The translations under genes were made by a program, and so were the position numbers. DNA of 64,000 bases, from positions 12,224,131 through 12,288,130 of the forward strand of contig OZ059894.1 in NCBI GenBank assembly GCA_964057225.1, read 5' to 3'. The first letter of the stretch is position 1. Each line of letters begins with the position of its first letter. This DNA comes from Auanema rhodensis. Its lineage: Eukaryota; Nematoda; Chromadorea; Rhabditida; Rhabditidae. The notes under the pieces are model-generated. The model made no database searches. It had not been told where the DNA came from and saw nothing but the letters and a program-made list of their open reading frames with translations. This document shows, in pieces, positions 35,250 to 48,920 of this stretch.

Positions 35250-35435
35250 AATGGGCCGTTCCCGCCAGCAGTGCAAGAGCGGGTCGACCCGTGAGGTGGA
35301 GCTAGCAAGCCAGCATCTACCTCAAGTCTCAAAAATCGGTTAACCTTATTGTGAACCAATGGAACACATATCGAAGGTTAATTCGATAAGAACGATTACT
35401 ACACTTTGATCTTAGCCAAAAGGCCGAGAAGCGAT
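35250..35435 (-). ncRNA. U2: U2 snRNA, unit 15
   Basis: No difference seen from 561..746. Confidence 0.96.
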
Positions 35436-35878
35436 ACAGCATAGCCATGAGTATCAAAGACATCAAGCAAATGTATCGTACTTGTTACGAGTGCACTCTC
35501 TCATTTGAATATAAAAGTGTGGTTTGACAATCTTGACTGTACAGGTCATAAATGGCTCATATAAACTGTGGATTTACTCAACTTTTGGACTTATTTTTTT
35601 CTTATTCGAAGCGCTGCACTTTTTTCTATTCTTTTTATTCAAATACTTGTATATAGTTTTATATGTACGGTTGCAAAGTTTCCGAATATTTTATATATTT
35701 TTATACAATAATTAGGAGAAGGTTAATACAATGAAATCTCCCAACTTTACAGTGTTTGTATTGCTTACAGTATCTAGAACAACCACTCTTGTAATATTAG
35801 AGCACATATCAATCAACAACTTTTTCTAGTTATCAAAGCTTTTTTATTTCTTCAAGATATTTCAAATAAAATATAAAA

Positions 35879-35996
35879 GCTTACGACACCCGGGATTCCC
35901 AAGCCGTCTCCGATCCAAGTACTAACCGGGCCCAACGTTGCTTGACTTGCCAGATCGGACGGGATGGCGTACTTTCAACGTGGTATGGTCGTAAGC
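35879..35996 (-). rRNA. 5S: 5S rRNA, unit 15 left copy
   Basis: No difference seen from 1190..1307. Confidence 0.97.
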
Positions 35997-36238
35997 AATG
36001 TTATATTCTTCATTATCAGTTATATCACTCTAAATCTTGTTGTTAATAGTTAGGACCACAAAGAAAACAACAGGAACAGTAACAAATGAAATGCCCAAAC
36101 TTTACAGTGTTCGAGTTATTTACAGTATCTAAGACTACCTCTGTCGTGTTATTAGAGCAAACATTCGATTAACAACAACTTTTTTTTAGTTATCAAAGCT
36201 TTTTTATTTCTTCAAAAAATTTCAAATAAAATATAAAA

Positions 36239-36356
36239 GCTTACGACACCCGGGATTCCCAAGCCGTCTCCGATCCAAGTACTAACCGGGCCCAACGTTG
36301 CTTGACTTGCCAGATCGGACGGGATGGCGTACTTTCAACGTGGTATGGTCGTAAGC
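36239..36356 (-). rRNA. 5S: 5S rRNA, unit 15 right copy
   Basis: No difference seen from 1550..1667. Confidence 0.97.
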
Positions 36357-36498
36357 AATGTCATATTCTTCATTATCAGTTATATCACTCTAAATCTTGT
36401 TGTTAATAGATACGACCACAAAGAAAACAACAGGAACAGTAACAATAACAAAAAAAATTTTTTTTTCACCTATGTGTCTAAAGGTTAGCCATGTATCC

Positions 36499-36501
<3 letters not shown>

Positions 36502-36532
<31 letters not shown>
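36502..36532. repeat. (TA)n microsatellite, unit 15
   Basis: 31 bp. Confidence 0.98.
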
Positions 36533-36534
<2 letters not shown>

Positions 36535-37714
36535 ACAGTAAAAAGTCCAATCAAGAGAGAAATTTTTTCAACACATAGTTGTTTTTTTTTTAAATATCAT
36601 TGTTTTTCCTCATAACTCGGTTTAAACTCGTTCTAACCCGTTGAAATACGTCTAGAAAGTCTTTATAACATGCATATGTATGATAGAACTTCGTATTTAT
36701 TGTAATAGAAAATTTTATTTTCAGACGTCTTGGTTAACAATGATATGTTTTACCCCCTTATAATTTTTATCATAATGTTCCTTATACGGAACGCTCAATG
36801 AAACTTGCTTCCAGAAAAATTTCTTTCTATTTTTTCTTCATATGTACGTAGATACTATAGAGAACTATGATAGAAAACTTTAACATTCACGAAATCATCA
36901 TTTCTCATTACGCTACGGAGGTTTAAAAAGCTGTGTTTTACCTTATAATAGACCGGAAAACCCTTGTGTTAAAACTGGACCGTTTTTACACATATAAAAA
37001 TGTCCCGTATTCGGGACCCTAATGTAACTTTTGATTCCCTATATTTTTTTTCATGAAATTTACAATCTACTGTAGAAAGAAGAATTATTTTTATAAAAAC
37101 TGTAAATTTTTGAAAAATGAAAACAAAACGAAAACAAAAACAACTTTTTTTTGAACATTTTCTCACACAAGGGTCCCCCCTTACCTACTTTTTTTCTCAT
37201 TACTCGTTTCAACCTCATCCGATCACTCTGCAAACATGTTTAATCGTTCTAACTTGTTGAAATACGTCTTAAAAGTCTAAACAACATGCATATGCATAAT
37301 AGAAACCACCCGAATAGGCCCCCACGCACTAAACGAGATATATACATTACCAGTATAGTAATAGAACACATATTGAAGATTAATTCGATAAGAACAATTT
37401 ATTGACGTAGAGAATGTTTGTTCCGAAAAACTACAATATTAAACTATAAAAGTAACAAAAGCGTAGAGGCAGCAAAGACATGAATAAACATAAATGTAAA
37501 TACAGAATTACCAGGTAGTACATAAGTATGACAAAAAATTATAAGAAAGCCATGAAAATAGAAGGTTTGTGAACAAATGAGAGGTACATCTTTGATCGTA
37601 TAGTCATTTCTAAACCGTTCGTATGCTGCAGCATCGTCATAAGCGTCACTCAAGTTGAATTTCCATGTGTACTACACGATTTTCATTCTTATTGTTACAT
37701 TCTTTCCCTGAGGG

Positions 37715-37900
37715 AATGGGCCGTTCCCGCCAGCAGTGCAAGAGCGGGTCGACCCGTGAGGTGGAGCTAGCAAGCCAGCATCTACCTCAAGTCTCAAAAA
37801 TCGGTTAACCTTATTGTGAACCAATGGAACACATATCGAAGGTTAATTCGATAAGAACGATTACTACACTTTGATCTTAGCCAAAAGGCCGAGAAGCGAT
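37715..37900 (-). ncRNA. U2: U2 snRNA, unit 16
   Basis: No difference seen from 561..746. Confidence 0.96.
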
Positions 37901-38343
37901 ACAGCATAGCCATGAGTATCAAAGACATCAAGCAAATGTATCGTACTTGTTACGAGTGCACTCTCTCATTTGAATATAAAAGTGTGGTTTGACAATCTTG
38001 ACTGTACAGGTCATAAATGGCTCATATAAACTGTGGATTTACTCAACTTTTGGACTTATTTTTTTCTTATTCGAAGCGCTGCACTTTTTTCTATTCTTTT
38101 TATTCAAATACTTGTATATAGTTTTATATGTACGGTTGCAAAGTTTCCGAATATTTTATATATTTTTATACAATAATTAGGAGAAGGTTAATACAATGAA
38201 ATCTCCCAACTTTACAGTGTTTGTATTGCTTACAGTATCTAGAACAACCACTCTTGTAATATTAGAGCACATATCAATCAACAACTTTTTCTAGTTATCA
38301 AAGCTTTTTTATTTCTTCAAGATATTTCAAATAAAATATAAAA

Positions 38344-38461
38344 GCTTACGACACCCGGGATTCCCAAGCCGTCTCCGATCCAAGTACTAACCGGGCCCAA
38401 CGTTGCTTGACTTGCCAGATCGGACGGGATGGCGTACTTTCAACGTGGTATGGTCGTAAGC
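38344..38461 (-). rRNA. 5S: 5S rRNA, unit 16 left copy
   Basis: No difference seen from 1190..1307. Confidence 0.97.
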
Positions 38462-38703
38462 AATGTTATATTCTTCATTATCAGTTATATCACTCTAAAT
38501 CTTGTTGTTAATAGTTAGGACCACAAAGAAAACAACAGGAACAGTAACAAATGAAATGCCCAAACTTTACAGTGTTCGAGTTATTTACAGTATCTAAGAC
38601 TACCTCTGTCGTGTTATTAGAGCAAACATTCGATTAACAACAACTTTTTTTTAGTTATCAAAGCTTTTTTATTTCTTCAAAAAATTTCAAATAAAATATA
38701 AAA

Positions 38704-38821
38704 GCTTACGACACCCGGGATTCCCAAGCCGTCTCCGATCCAAGTACTAACCGGGCCCAACGTTGCTTGACTTGCCAGATCGGACGGGATGGCGTACTTT
38801 CAACGTGGTATGGTCGTAAGC
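38704..38821 (-). rRNA. 5S: 5S rRNA, unit 16 right copy
   Basis: No difference seen from 1550..1667. Confidence 0.97.
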
Positions 38822-38963
38822 AATGTCATATTCTTCATTATCAGTTATATCACTCTAAATCTTGTTGTTAATAGATACGACCACAAAGAAAACAACAGGA
38901 ACAGTAACAATAACAAAAAAAATTTTTTTTTCACCTATGTGTCTAAAGGTTAGCCATGTATCC

Positions 38964-38966
<3 letters not shown>

Positions 38967-39011
<45 letters not shown>
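38967..39011. repeat. (TA)n microsatellite, unit 16
   Basis: 45 bp. Confidence 0.98.
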
Positions 39012-39013
<2 letters not shown>

Positions 39014-40192
39014 ACAGTAAAAAGTCCAATCAAGAGAGAAATTTTTTCAACACATAGTTGTTTTTTTTTTAAATATCATTGTTTTTCCTCATAACTCGGT
39101 TTAAACTCGTTCTAACCCGTTGAAATACGTCTAGAAAGTCTTTATAACATGCATATGTATGATAGAACTTCATATTTATTGTAATAGAAAATTTTATTTT
39201 CAGACGTCTTGGTTAACAATGATATGTTTTACCCCCTTATAATTTTTATCATAATGTTCCTTATACGGAACGCTCAATGAAACTTGCTTCCAGAAAAATT
39301 TCTTTCTATTTTTTCTTCATATGTACGTAGATACTATAGAGAACTATGATAGAAAACTTTAACATTCACGAAATCATCATTTCTCATTACGCTACGGAGG
39401 TTTAAAAAGCTGTGTTTTACCTTATAATAGACCGGAAAACCCTTGTGTTAAAACTGGACCGTTTTTACACATATAAAAATGTCCCGTATTCGGGACCCTA
39501 ATGTAACTTTTGATTCCCTATATTTTTTTTCATGAAATTTACAATCTACTGTAGAAAGAAGAATTATTTTTATAAAAACTGTAAATTTTTGAAAAATGAA
39601 AACAAAACGAAAACAAAAACAACTTTTTTTTGAACATTTTCTCACACAAGGGTCCCCCCTTACCTACTTTTTTTCTCATTACTCGTTTCAACCTCATCCG
39701 ATCACTCTGCAAACATGTTTAATCGTTCTAACTTGTTGAAATACGTCTTAAAAGTCTAAACAACATGCATATGCATAATAGAAACCACCCGAATAGGCCC
39801 CCACGCACTAAACGAGATATATACATTACCAGTATAGTAATAGAACACATATTGAAGATTAATTCGATAAGAACAATTTATTGACGTAGAGAATGTTTGT
39901 TCCGAAAAACTACAATATTAAACTATAAAAGTAACAAAAGCGTAGAGGCAGCAAAGACATGAATAAACATAAATGTAAATACAGAATTACCAGGTAGTAC
40001 ATAAGTATGACAAAAATTATAAGAAAGCCATGAAAATAGAAGGTTTGTGAACAAATGAGAGGTACATCTTTGATCGTATAGTCATTTCTAAACCGTTCGT
40101 ATGCTGCAGCATCGTCATAAGCGTCACTCAAGTTGAATTTCCATGTGTACTACACGATTTTCATTCTTATTGTTACATTCTTTCCCTGAGGG

Positions 40193-40378
40193 AATGGGCC
40201 GTTCCCGCCAGCAGTGCAAGAGCGGGTCGACCCGTGAGGTGGAGCTAGCAAGCCAGCATCTACCTCAAGTCTCAAAAATCGGTTAACCTTATTGTGAACC
40301 AATGGAACACATATCGAAGGTTAATTCGATAAGAACGATTACTACACTTTGATCTTAGCCAAAAGGCCGAGAAGCGAT
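40193..40378 (-). ncRNA. U2: U2 snRNA, unit 17
   Basis: No difference seen from 561..746. Confidence 0.96.
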
Positions 40379-40821
40379 ACAGCATAGCCATGAGTATCAA
40401 AGACATCAAGCAAATGTATCGTACTTGTTACGAGTGCACTCTCTCATTTGAATATAAAAGTGTGGTTTGACAATCTTGACTGTACAGGTCATAAATGGCT
40501 CATATAAACTGTGGATTTACTCAACTTTTGGACTTATTTTTTTCTTATTCGAAGCGCTGCACTTTTTTCTATTCTTTTTATTCAAATACTTGTATATAGT
40601 TTTATATGTACGGTTGCAAAGTTTCCGAATATTTTATATATTTTTATACAATAATTAGGAGAAGGTTAATACAATGAAATCTCCCAACTTTACAGTGTTT
40701 GTATTGCTTACAGTATCTAGAACAACCACTCTTGTAATATTAGAGCACATATCAATCAACAACTTTTTCTAGTTATCAAAGCTTTTTTATTTCTTCAAGA
40801 TATTTCAAATAAAATATAAAA

Positions 40822-40939
40822 GCTTACGACACCCGGGATTCCCAAGCCGTCTCCGATCCAAGTACTAACCGGGCCCAACGTTGCTTGACTTGCCAGATCG
40901 GACGGGATGGCGTACTTTCAACGTGGTATGGTCGTAAGC
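40822..40939 (-). rRNA. 5S: 5S rRNA, unit 17 left copy
   Basis: No difference seen from 1190..1307. Confidence 0.97.
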
Positions 40940-41181
40940 AATGTTATATTCTTCATTATCAGTTATATCACTCTAAATCTTGTTGTTAATAGTTAGGACC
41001 ACAAAGAAAACAACAGGAACAGTAACAAATGAAATGCCCAAACTTTACAGTGTTCGAGTTATTTACAGTATCTAAGACTACCTCTGTCGTGTTATTAGAG
41101 CAAACATTCGATTAACAACAACTTTTTTTTAGTTATCAAAGCTTTTTTATTTCTTCAAAAAATTTCAAATAAAATATAAAA

Positions 41182-41299
41182 GCTTACGACACCCGGGATT
41201 CCCAAGCCGTCTCCGATCCAAGTACTAACCGGGCCCAACGTTGCTTGACTTGCCAGATCGGACGGGATGGCGTACTTTCAACGTGGTATGGTCGTAAGC
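41182..41299 (-). rRNA. 5S: 5S rRNA, unit 17 right copy
   Basis: No difference seen from 1550..1667. Confidence 0.97.
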
Positions 41300-41441
41300 A
41301 ATGTCATATTCTTCATTATCAGTTATATCACTCTAAATCTTGTTGTTAATAGATACGACCACAAAGAAAACAACAGGAACAGTAACAATAACAAAAAAAA
41401 TTTTTTTTTCACCTATGTGTCTAAAGGTTAGCCATGTATCC

Positions 41442-41444
<3 letters not shown>

Positions 41445-41489
<45 letters not shown>
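41445..41489. repeat. (TA)n microsatellite, unit 17
   Basis: 45 bp. Confidence 0.98.
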
Positions 41490-41491
<2 letters not shown>

Positions 41492-42671
41492 ACAGTAAAA
41501 AGTCCAATCAAGAGAGAAATTTTTTCAACACATAGTTGTTTTTTTTTTAAATATCATTGTTTTTCCTCATAACTCGGTTTAAACTCGTTCTAACCCGTTG
41601 AAATACGTCTAGAAAGTCTTTATAACATGCATATGTATGATAGAACTTCATATTTATTGTAATAGAAAATTTTATTTTCAGACGTCTTGGTTAACAATGA
41701 TATGTTTTACCCCCTTATAATTTTTATCATAATGTTCCTTATACGGAACGCTCAATGAAACTTGCTTCCAGAAAAATTTCTTTCTATTTTTTCTTCATAT
41801 GTACGTAGATACTATAGAGAACTATGATAGAAAACTTTAACATTCACGAAATCATCATTTCTCATTACGCTACGGAGGTTTAAAAAGCTGTGTTTTACCT
41901 TATAATAGACCGGAAAACCCTTGTGTTAAAACTGGACCGTTTTTACACATATAAAAATGTCCCGTATTCGGGACCCTAATGTAACTTTTGATTCCCTATA
42001 TTTTTTTTCATGAAATTTACAATCTACTGTAGAAAGAAGAATTATTTTTATAAAAACTGTAAATTTTTGAAAAATGAAAACAAAACGAAAACAAAAACAA
42101 CTTTTTTTTGAACATTTTCTCACACAAGGGTCCCCCCTTACCTACTTTTTTTCTCATTACTCGTTTCAACCTCATCCGATCACTCTGCAAACATGTTTAA
42201 TCGTTCTAACTTGTTGAAATACGTCTTAAAAGTCTAAACAACATGCATATGCATAATAGAAACCACCCGAATAGGCCCCCACGCACTAAACGAGATATAT
42301 ACATTACCAGTATAGTAATAGAACACATATTGAAGATTAATTCGATAAGAACAATTTATTGACGTAGAGAATGTTTGTTCCGAAAAACTACAATATTAAA
42401 CTATAAAAGTAACAAAAGCGTAGAGGCAGCAAAGACATGAATAAACATAAATGTAAATACAGAATTACCAGGTAGTACATAAGTATGACAAAAAATTATA
42501 AGAAAGCCATGAAAATAGAAGGTTTGTGAACAAATGAGAGGTACATCTTTGATCGTATAGTCATTTCTAAACCGTTCGTATGCTGCAGCATCGTCATAAG
42601 CGTCACTCAAGTTGAATTTCCATGTGTACTACACGATTTTCATTCTTATTGTTACATTCTTTCCCTGAGGG

Positions 42672-42857
42672 AATGGGCCGTTCCCGCCAGCAGTGCAAGA
42701 GCGGGTCGACCCGTGAGGTGGAGCTAGCAAGCCAGCATCTACCTCAAGTCTCAAAAATCGGTTAACCTTATTGTGAACCAATGGAACACATATCGAAGGT
42801 TAATTCGATAAGAACGATTACTACACTTTGATCTTAGCCAAAAGGCCGAGAAGCGAT
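42672..42857 (-). ncRNA. U2: U2 snRNA, unit 18
   Basis: No difference seen from 561..746. Confidence 0.96.
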
Positions 42858-43300
42858 ACAGCATAGCCATGAGTATCAAAGACATCAAGCAAATGTATCG
42901 TACTTGTTACGAGTGCACTCTCTCATTTGAATATAAAAGTGTGGTTTGACAATCTTGACTGTACAGGTCATAAATGGCTCATATAAACTGTGGATTTACT
43001 CAACTTTTGGACTTATTTTTTTCTTATTCGAAGCGCTGCACTTTTTTCTATTCTTTTTATTCAAATACTTGTATATAGTTTTATATGTACGGTTGCAAAG
43101 TTTCCGAATATTTTATATATTTTTATACAATAATTAGGAGAAGGTTAATACAATGAAATCTCCCAACTTTACAGTGTTTGTATTGCTTACAGTATCTAGA
43201 ACAACCACTCTTGTAATATTAGAGCACATATCAATCAACAACTTTTTCTAGTTATCAAAGCTTTTTTATTTCTTCAAGATATTTCAAATAAAATATAAAA

Positions 43301-43418
43301 GCTTACGACACCCGGGATTCCCAAGCCGTCTCCGATCCAAGTACTAACCGGGCCCAACGTTGCTTGACTTGCCAGATCGGACGGGATGGCGTACTTTCAA
43401 CGTGGTATGGTCGTAAGC
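43301..43418 (-). rRNA. 5S: 5S rRNA, unit 18 left copy
   Basis: No difference seen from 1190..1307. Confidence 0.97.
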
Positions 43419-43660
43419 AATGTTATATTCTTCATTATCAGTTATATCACTCTAAATCTTGTTGTTAATAGTTAGGACCACAAAGAAAACAACAGGAACA
43501 GTAACAAATGAAATGCCCAAACTTTACAGTGTTCGAGTTATTTACAGTATCTAAGACTACCTCTGTCGTGTTATTAGAGCAAACATTCGATTAACAACAA
43601 CTTTTTTTTAGTTATCAAAGCTTTTTTATTTCTTCAAAAAATTTCAAATAAAATATAAAA

Positions 43661-43778
43661 GCTTACGACACCCGGGATTCCCAAGCCGTCTCCGATCCAA
43701 GTACTAACCGGGCCCAACGTTGCTTGACTTGCCAGATCGGACGGGATGGCGTACTTTCAACGTGGTATGGTCGTAAGC
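43661..43778 (-). rRNA. 5S: 5S rRNA, unit 18 right copy
   Basis: No difference seen from 1550..1667. Confidence 0.97.
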
Positions 43779-43920
43779 AATGTCATATTCTTCATTATCA
43801 GTTATATCACTCTAAATCTTGTTGTTAATAGATACGACCACAAAGAAAACAACAGGAACAGTAACAATAACAAAAAAAATTTTTTTTTCACCTATGTGTC
43901 TAAAGGTTAGCCATGTATCC

Positions 43921-43923
<3 letters not shown>

Positions 43924-43966
<43 letters not shown>
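43924..43966. repeat. (TA)n microsatellite, unit 18
   Basis: 43 bp. Confidence 0.98.
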
Positions 43967-43968
<2 letters not shown>

Positions 43969-45147
43969 ACAGTAAAAAGTCCAATCAAGAGAGAAATTTT
44001 TTCAACACATAGTTGTTTTTTTTTAAATATCATTGTTTTTCCTCATAACTCGGTTTAAACTCGTTCTAACCCGTTGAAATACGTCTAGAAAGTCTTTATA
44101 ACATGCATATGTATGATAGAACTTCATATTTATTGTAATAGAAAATTTTATTTTCAGACGTCTTGGTTAACAATGATATGTTTTACCCCCTTATAATTTT
44201 TATCATAATGTTCCTTATACGGAACGCTCAATGAAACTTGCTTCCAGAAAAATTTCTTTCTATTTTTTCTTCATATGTACGTAGATACTATAGAGAACTA
44301 TGATAGAAAACTTTAACATTCACGAAATCATCATTTCTCATTACGCTACGGAGGTTTAAAAAGCTGTGTTTTACCTTATAATAGACCGGAAAACCCTTGT
44401 GTTAAAACTGGACCGTTTTTACACATATAAAAATGTCCCGTATTCGGGACCCTAATGTAACTTTTGATTCCCTATATTTTTTTTCATGAAATTTACAATC
44501 TACTGTAGAAAGAAGAATTATTTTTATAAAAACTGTAAATTTTTGAAAAATGAAAACAAAACGAAAACAAAAACAACTTTTTTTTGAACATTTTCTCACA
44601 CAAGGGTCCCCCCTTACCTACTTTTTTTCTCATTACTCGTTTCAACCTCATCCGATCACTCTGCAAACATGTTTAATCGTTCTAACTTGTTGAAATACGT
44701 CTTAAAAGTCTAAACAACATGCATATGCATAATAGAAACCACCCGAATAGGCCCCCACGCACTAAACGAGATATATACATTACCAGTATAGTAATAGAAC
44801 ACATATTGAAGATTAATTCGATAAGAACAATTTATTGACGTAGAGAATGTTTGTTCCGAAAAACTACAATATTAAACTATAAAAGTAACAAAAGCGTAGA
44901 GGCAGCAAAGACATGAATAAACATAAATGTAAATACAGAATTACCAGGTAGTACATAAGTATGACAAAAAATTATAAGAAAGCCATGAAAATAGAAGGTT
45001 TGTGAACAAATGAGAGGTACATCTTTGATCGTATAGTCATTTCTAAACCGTTCGTATGCTGCAGCATCGTCATAAGCGTCACTCAAGTTGAATTTCCATG
45101 TGTACTACACGATTTTCATTCTTATTGTTACATTCTTTCCCTGAGGG

Positions 45148-45333
45148 AATGGGCCGTTCCCGCCAGCAGTGCAAGAGCGGGTCGACCCGTGAGGTGGAGC
45201 TAGCAAGCCAGCATCTACCTCAAGTCTCAAAAATCGGTTAACCTTATTGTGAACCAATGGAACACATATCGAAGGTTAATTCGATAAGAACGATTACTAC
45301 ACTTTGATCTTAGCCAAAAGGCCGAGAAGCGAT
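45148..45333 (-). ncRNA. U2: U2 snRNA, unit 19
   Basis: No difference seen from 561..746. Confidence 0.96.
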
Positions 45334-45776
45334 ACAGCATAGCCATGAGTATCAAAGACATCAAGCAAATGTATCGTACTTGTTACGAGTGCACTCTCTC
45401 ATTTGAATATAAAAGTGTGGTTTGACAATCTTGACTGTACAGGTCATAAATGGCTCATATAAACTGTGGATTTACTCAACTTTTGGACTTATTTTTTTCT
45501 TATTCGAAGCGCTGCACTTTTTTCTATTCTTTTTATTCAAATACTTGTATATAGTTTTATATGTACGGTTGCAAAGTTTCCGAATATTTTATATATTTTT
45601 ATACAATAATTAGGAGAAGGTTAATACAATGAAATCTCCCAACTTTACAGTGTTTGTATTGCTTACAGTATCTAGAACAACCACTCTTGTAATATTAGAG
45701 CACATATCAATCAACAACTTTTTCTAGTTATCAAAGCTTTTTTATTTCTTCAAGATATTTCAAATAAAATATAAAA

Positions 45777-45894
45777 GCTTACGACACCCGGGATTCCCAA
45801 GCCGTCTCCGATCCAAGTACTAACCGGGCCCAACGTTGCTTGACTTGCCAGATCGGACGGGATGGCGTACTTTCAACGTGGTATGGTCGTAAGC
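45777..45894 (-). rRNA. 5S: 5S rRNA, unit 19 left copy
   Basis: No difference seen from 1190..1307. Confidence 0.97.
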
Positions 45895-46136
45895 AATGTT
45901 ATATTCTTCATTATCAGTTATATCACTCTAAATCTTGTTGTTAATAGTTAGGACCACAAAGAAAACAACAGGAACAGTAACAAATGAAATGCCCAAACTT
46001 TACAGTGTTCGAGTTATTTACAGTATCTAAGACTACCTCTGTCGTGTTATTAGAGCAAACATTCGATTAACAACAACTTTTTTTTAGTTATCAAAGCTTT
46101 TTTATTTCTTCAAAAAATTTCAAATAAAATATAAAA

Positions 46137-46254
46137 GCTTACGACACCCGGGATTCCCAAGCCGTCTCCGATCCAAGTACTAACCGGGCCCAACGTTGCT
46201 TGACTTGCCAGATCGGACGGGATGGCGTACTTTCAACGTGGTATGGTCGTAAGC
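46137..46254 (-). rRNA. 5S: 5S rRNA, unit 19 right copy
   Basis: No difference seen from 1550..1667. Confidence 0.97.
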
Positions 46255-46396
46255 AATGTCATATTCTTCATTATCAGTTATATCACTCTAAATCTTGTTG
46301 TTAATAGATACGACCACAAAGAAAACAACAGGAACAGTAACAATAACAAAAAAAATTTTTTTTTCACCTATGTGTCTAAAGGTTAGCCATGTATCC

Positions 46397-46399
<3 letters not shown>

Positions 46400-46444
<45 letters not shown>
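46400..46444. repeat. (TA)n microsatellite, unit 19
   Basis: 45 bp. Confidence 0.98.
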
Positions 46445-46446
<2 letters not shown>

Positions 46447-47625
46447 ACAGTAAAAAGTCCAATCAAGAGAGAAATTTTTTCAACACATAGTTGTTTTTTT
46501 TTAAATATCATTGTTTTTCCTCATAACTCGGTTTAAACTCGTTCTAACCCGTTGAAATACGTCTAGAAAGTCTTTATAACATGCATATGTATGATAGAAC
46601 TTCATATTTATTGTAATAGAAAATTTTATTTTCAGACGTCTTGGTTAACAATGATATGTTTTACCCCCTTATAATTTTTATCATAATGTTCCTTATACGG
46701 AACGCTCAATGAAACTTGCTTCCAGAAAAATTTCTTTCTATTTTTTCTTCATATGTACGTAGATACTATAGAGAACTATGATAGAAAACTTTAACATTCA
46801 CGAAATCATCATTTCTCATTACGCTACGGAGGTTTAAAAAGCTGTGTTTTACCTTATAATAGACCGGAAAACCCTTGTGTTAAAACTGGACCGTTTTTAC
46901 ACATATAAAAATGTCCCGTATTCGGGACCCTAATGTAACTTTTGATTCCCTATATTTTTTTTCATGAAATTTACAATCTACTGTAGAAAGAAGAATTATT
47001 TTTATAAAAACTGTAAATTTTTGAAAAATGAAAACAAAACGAAAACAAAAACAACTTTTTTTTGAACATTTTCTCACACAAGGGTCCCCCCTTACCTACT
47101 TTTTTTCTCATTACTCGTTTCAACCTCATCCGATCACTCTGCAAACATGTTTAATCGTTCTAACTTGTTGAAATACGTCTTAAAAGTCTAAACAACATGC
47201 ATATGCATAATAGAAACCACCCGAATAGGCCCCCACGCACTAAACGAGATATATACATTACCAGTATAGTAATAGAACACATATTGAAGATTAATTCGAT
47301 AAGAACAATTTATTGACGTAGAGAATGTTTGTTCCGAAAAACTACAATATTAAACTATAAAAGTAACAAAAGCGTAGAGGCAGCAAAGACATGAATAAAC
47401 ATAAATGTAAATACAGAATTACCAGGTAGTACATAAGTATGACAAAAAATTATAAGAAAGCCATGAAAATAGAAGGTTTGTGAACAAATGAGAGGTACAT
47501 CTTTGATCGTATAGTCATTTCTAAACCGTTCGTATGCTGCAGCATCGTCATAAGCGTCACTCAAGTTGAATTTCCATGTGTACTACACGATTTTCATTCT
47601 TATTGTTACATTCTTTCCCTGAGGG

Positions 47626-47811
47626 AATGGGCCGTTCCCGCCAGCAGTGCAAGAGCGGGTCGACCCGTGAGGTGGAGCTAGCAAGCCAGCATCTACCTCA
47701 AGTCTCAAAAATCGGTTAACCTTATTGTGAACCAATGGAACACATATCGAAGGTTAATTCGATAAGAACGATTACTACACTTTGATCTTAGCCAAAAGGC
47801 CGAGAAGCGAT
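47626..47811 (-). ncRNA. U2: U2 snRNA, unit 20
   Basis: No difference seen from 561..746. Confidence 0.96.
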
Positions 47812-48254
47812 ACAGCATAGCCATGAGTATCAAAGACATCAAGCAAATGTATCGTACTTGTTACGAGTGCACTCTCTCATTTGAATATAAAAGTGTGGTT
47901 TGACAATCTTGACTGTACAGGTCATAAATGGCTCATATAAACTGTGGATTTACTCAACTTTTGGACTTATTTTTTTCTTATTCGAAGCGCTGCACTTTTT
48001 TCTATTCTTTTTATTCAAATACTTGTATATAGTTTTATATGTACGGTTGCAAAGTTTCCGAATATTTTATATATTTTTATACAATAATTAGGAGAAGGTT
48101 AATACAATGAAATCTCCCAACTTTACAGTGTTTGTATTGCTTACAGTATCTAGAACAACCACTCTTGTAATATTAGAGCACATATCAATCAACAACTTTT
48201 TCTAGTTATCAAAGCTTTTTTATTTCTTCAAGATATTTCAAATAAAATATAAAA

Positions 48255-48372
48255 GCTTACGACACCCGGGATTCCCAAGCCGTCTCCGATCCAAGTACTA
48301 ACCGGGCCCAACGTTGCTTGACTTGCCAGATCGGACGGGATGGCGTACTTTCAACGTGGTATGGTCGTAAGC
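48255..48372 (-). rRNA. 5S: 5S rRNA, unit 20 left copy
   Basis: No difference seen from 1190..1307. Confidence 0.97.
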
Positions 48373-48614
48373 AATGTTATATTCTTCATTATCAGTTATA
48401 TCACTCTAAATCTTGTTGTTAATAGTTAGGACCACAAAGAAAACAACAGGAACAGTAACAAATGAAATGCCCAAACTTTACAGTGTTCGAGTTATTTACA
48501 GTATCTAAGACTACCTCTGTCGTGTTATTAGAGCAAACATTCGATTAACAACAACTTTTTTTTAGTTATCAAAGCTTTTTTATTTCTTCAAAAAATTTCA
48601 AATAAAATATAAAA

Positions 48615-48732
48615 GCTTACGACACCCGGGATTCCCAAGCCGTCTCCGATCCAAGTACTAACCGGGCCCAACGTTGCTTGACTTGCCAGATCGGACGGGA
48701 TGGCGTACTTTCAACGTGGTATGGTCGTAAGC
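48615..48732 (-). rRNA. 5S: 5S rRNA, unit 20 right copy
   Basis: No difference seen from 1550..1667. Confidence 0.97.
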
Positions 48733-48874
48733 AATGTCATATTCTTCATTATCAGTTATATCACTCTAAATCTTGTTGTTAATAGATACGACCACAAAGA
48801 AAACAACAGGAACAGTAACAATAACAAAAAAAATTTTTTTTTCACCTATGTGTCTAAAGGTTAGCCATGTATCC

Positions 48875-48877
<3 letters not shown>

Positions 48878-48918
<41 letters not shown>
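48878..48918. repeat. (TA)n microsatellite, unit 20
   Basis: 41 bp. Confidence 0.98.

Positions 48919-48920
<2 letters not shown>

Larger units (their letters stand above)
34690..37154. repeat. Repeat unit 15 (2465 bp)
   Basis: Private A to G at 36693, beside block B. Confidence 0.95.
37155..39633. repeat. Repeat unit 16 (2479 bp)
   Basis: No private substitution seen. Confidence 0.95.
39634..42111. repeat. Repeat unit 17 (2478 bp)
   Basis: Has lost one A from the A6 run at 40012..40016, in the U2 downstream spacer; this breaks the minus-strand open frame seen there in other units. Confidence 0.95.
42112..44587. repeat. Repeat unit 18 (2476 bp)
   Basis: Nine instead of ten T in the run after the TA tract, as in units 5 and 19. 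Confidence 0.95.
44588..47065. repeat. Repeat unit 19 (2478 bp)
   Basis: Nine instead of ten T in the run after the TA tract. Confidence 0.95.
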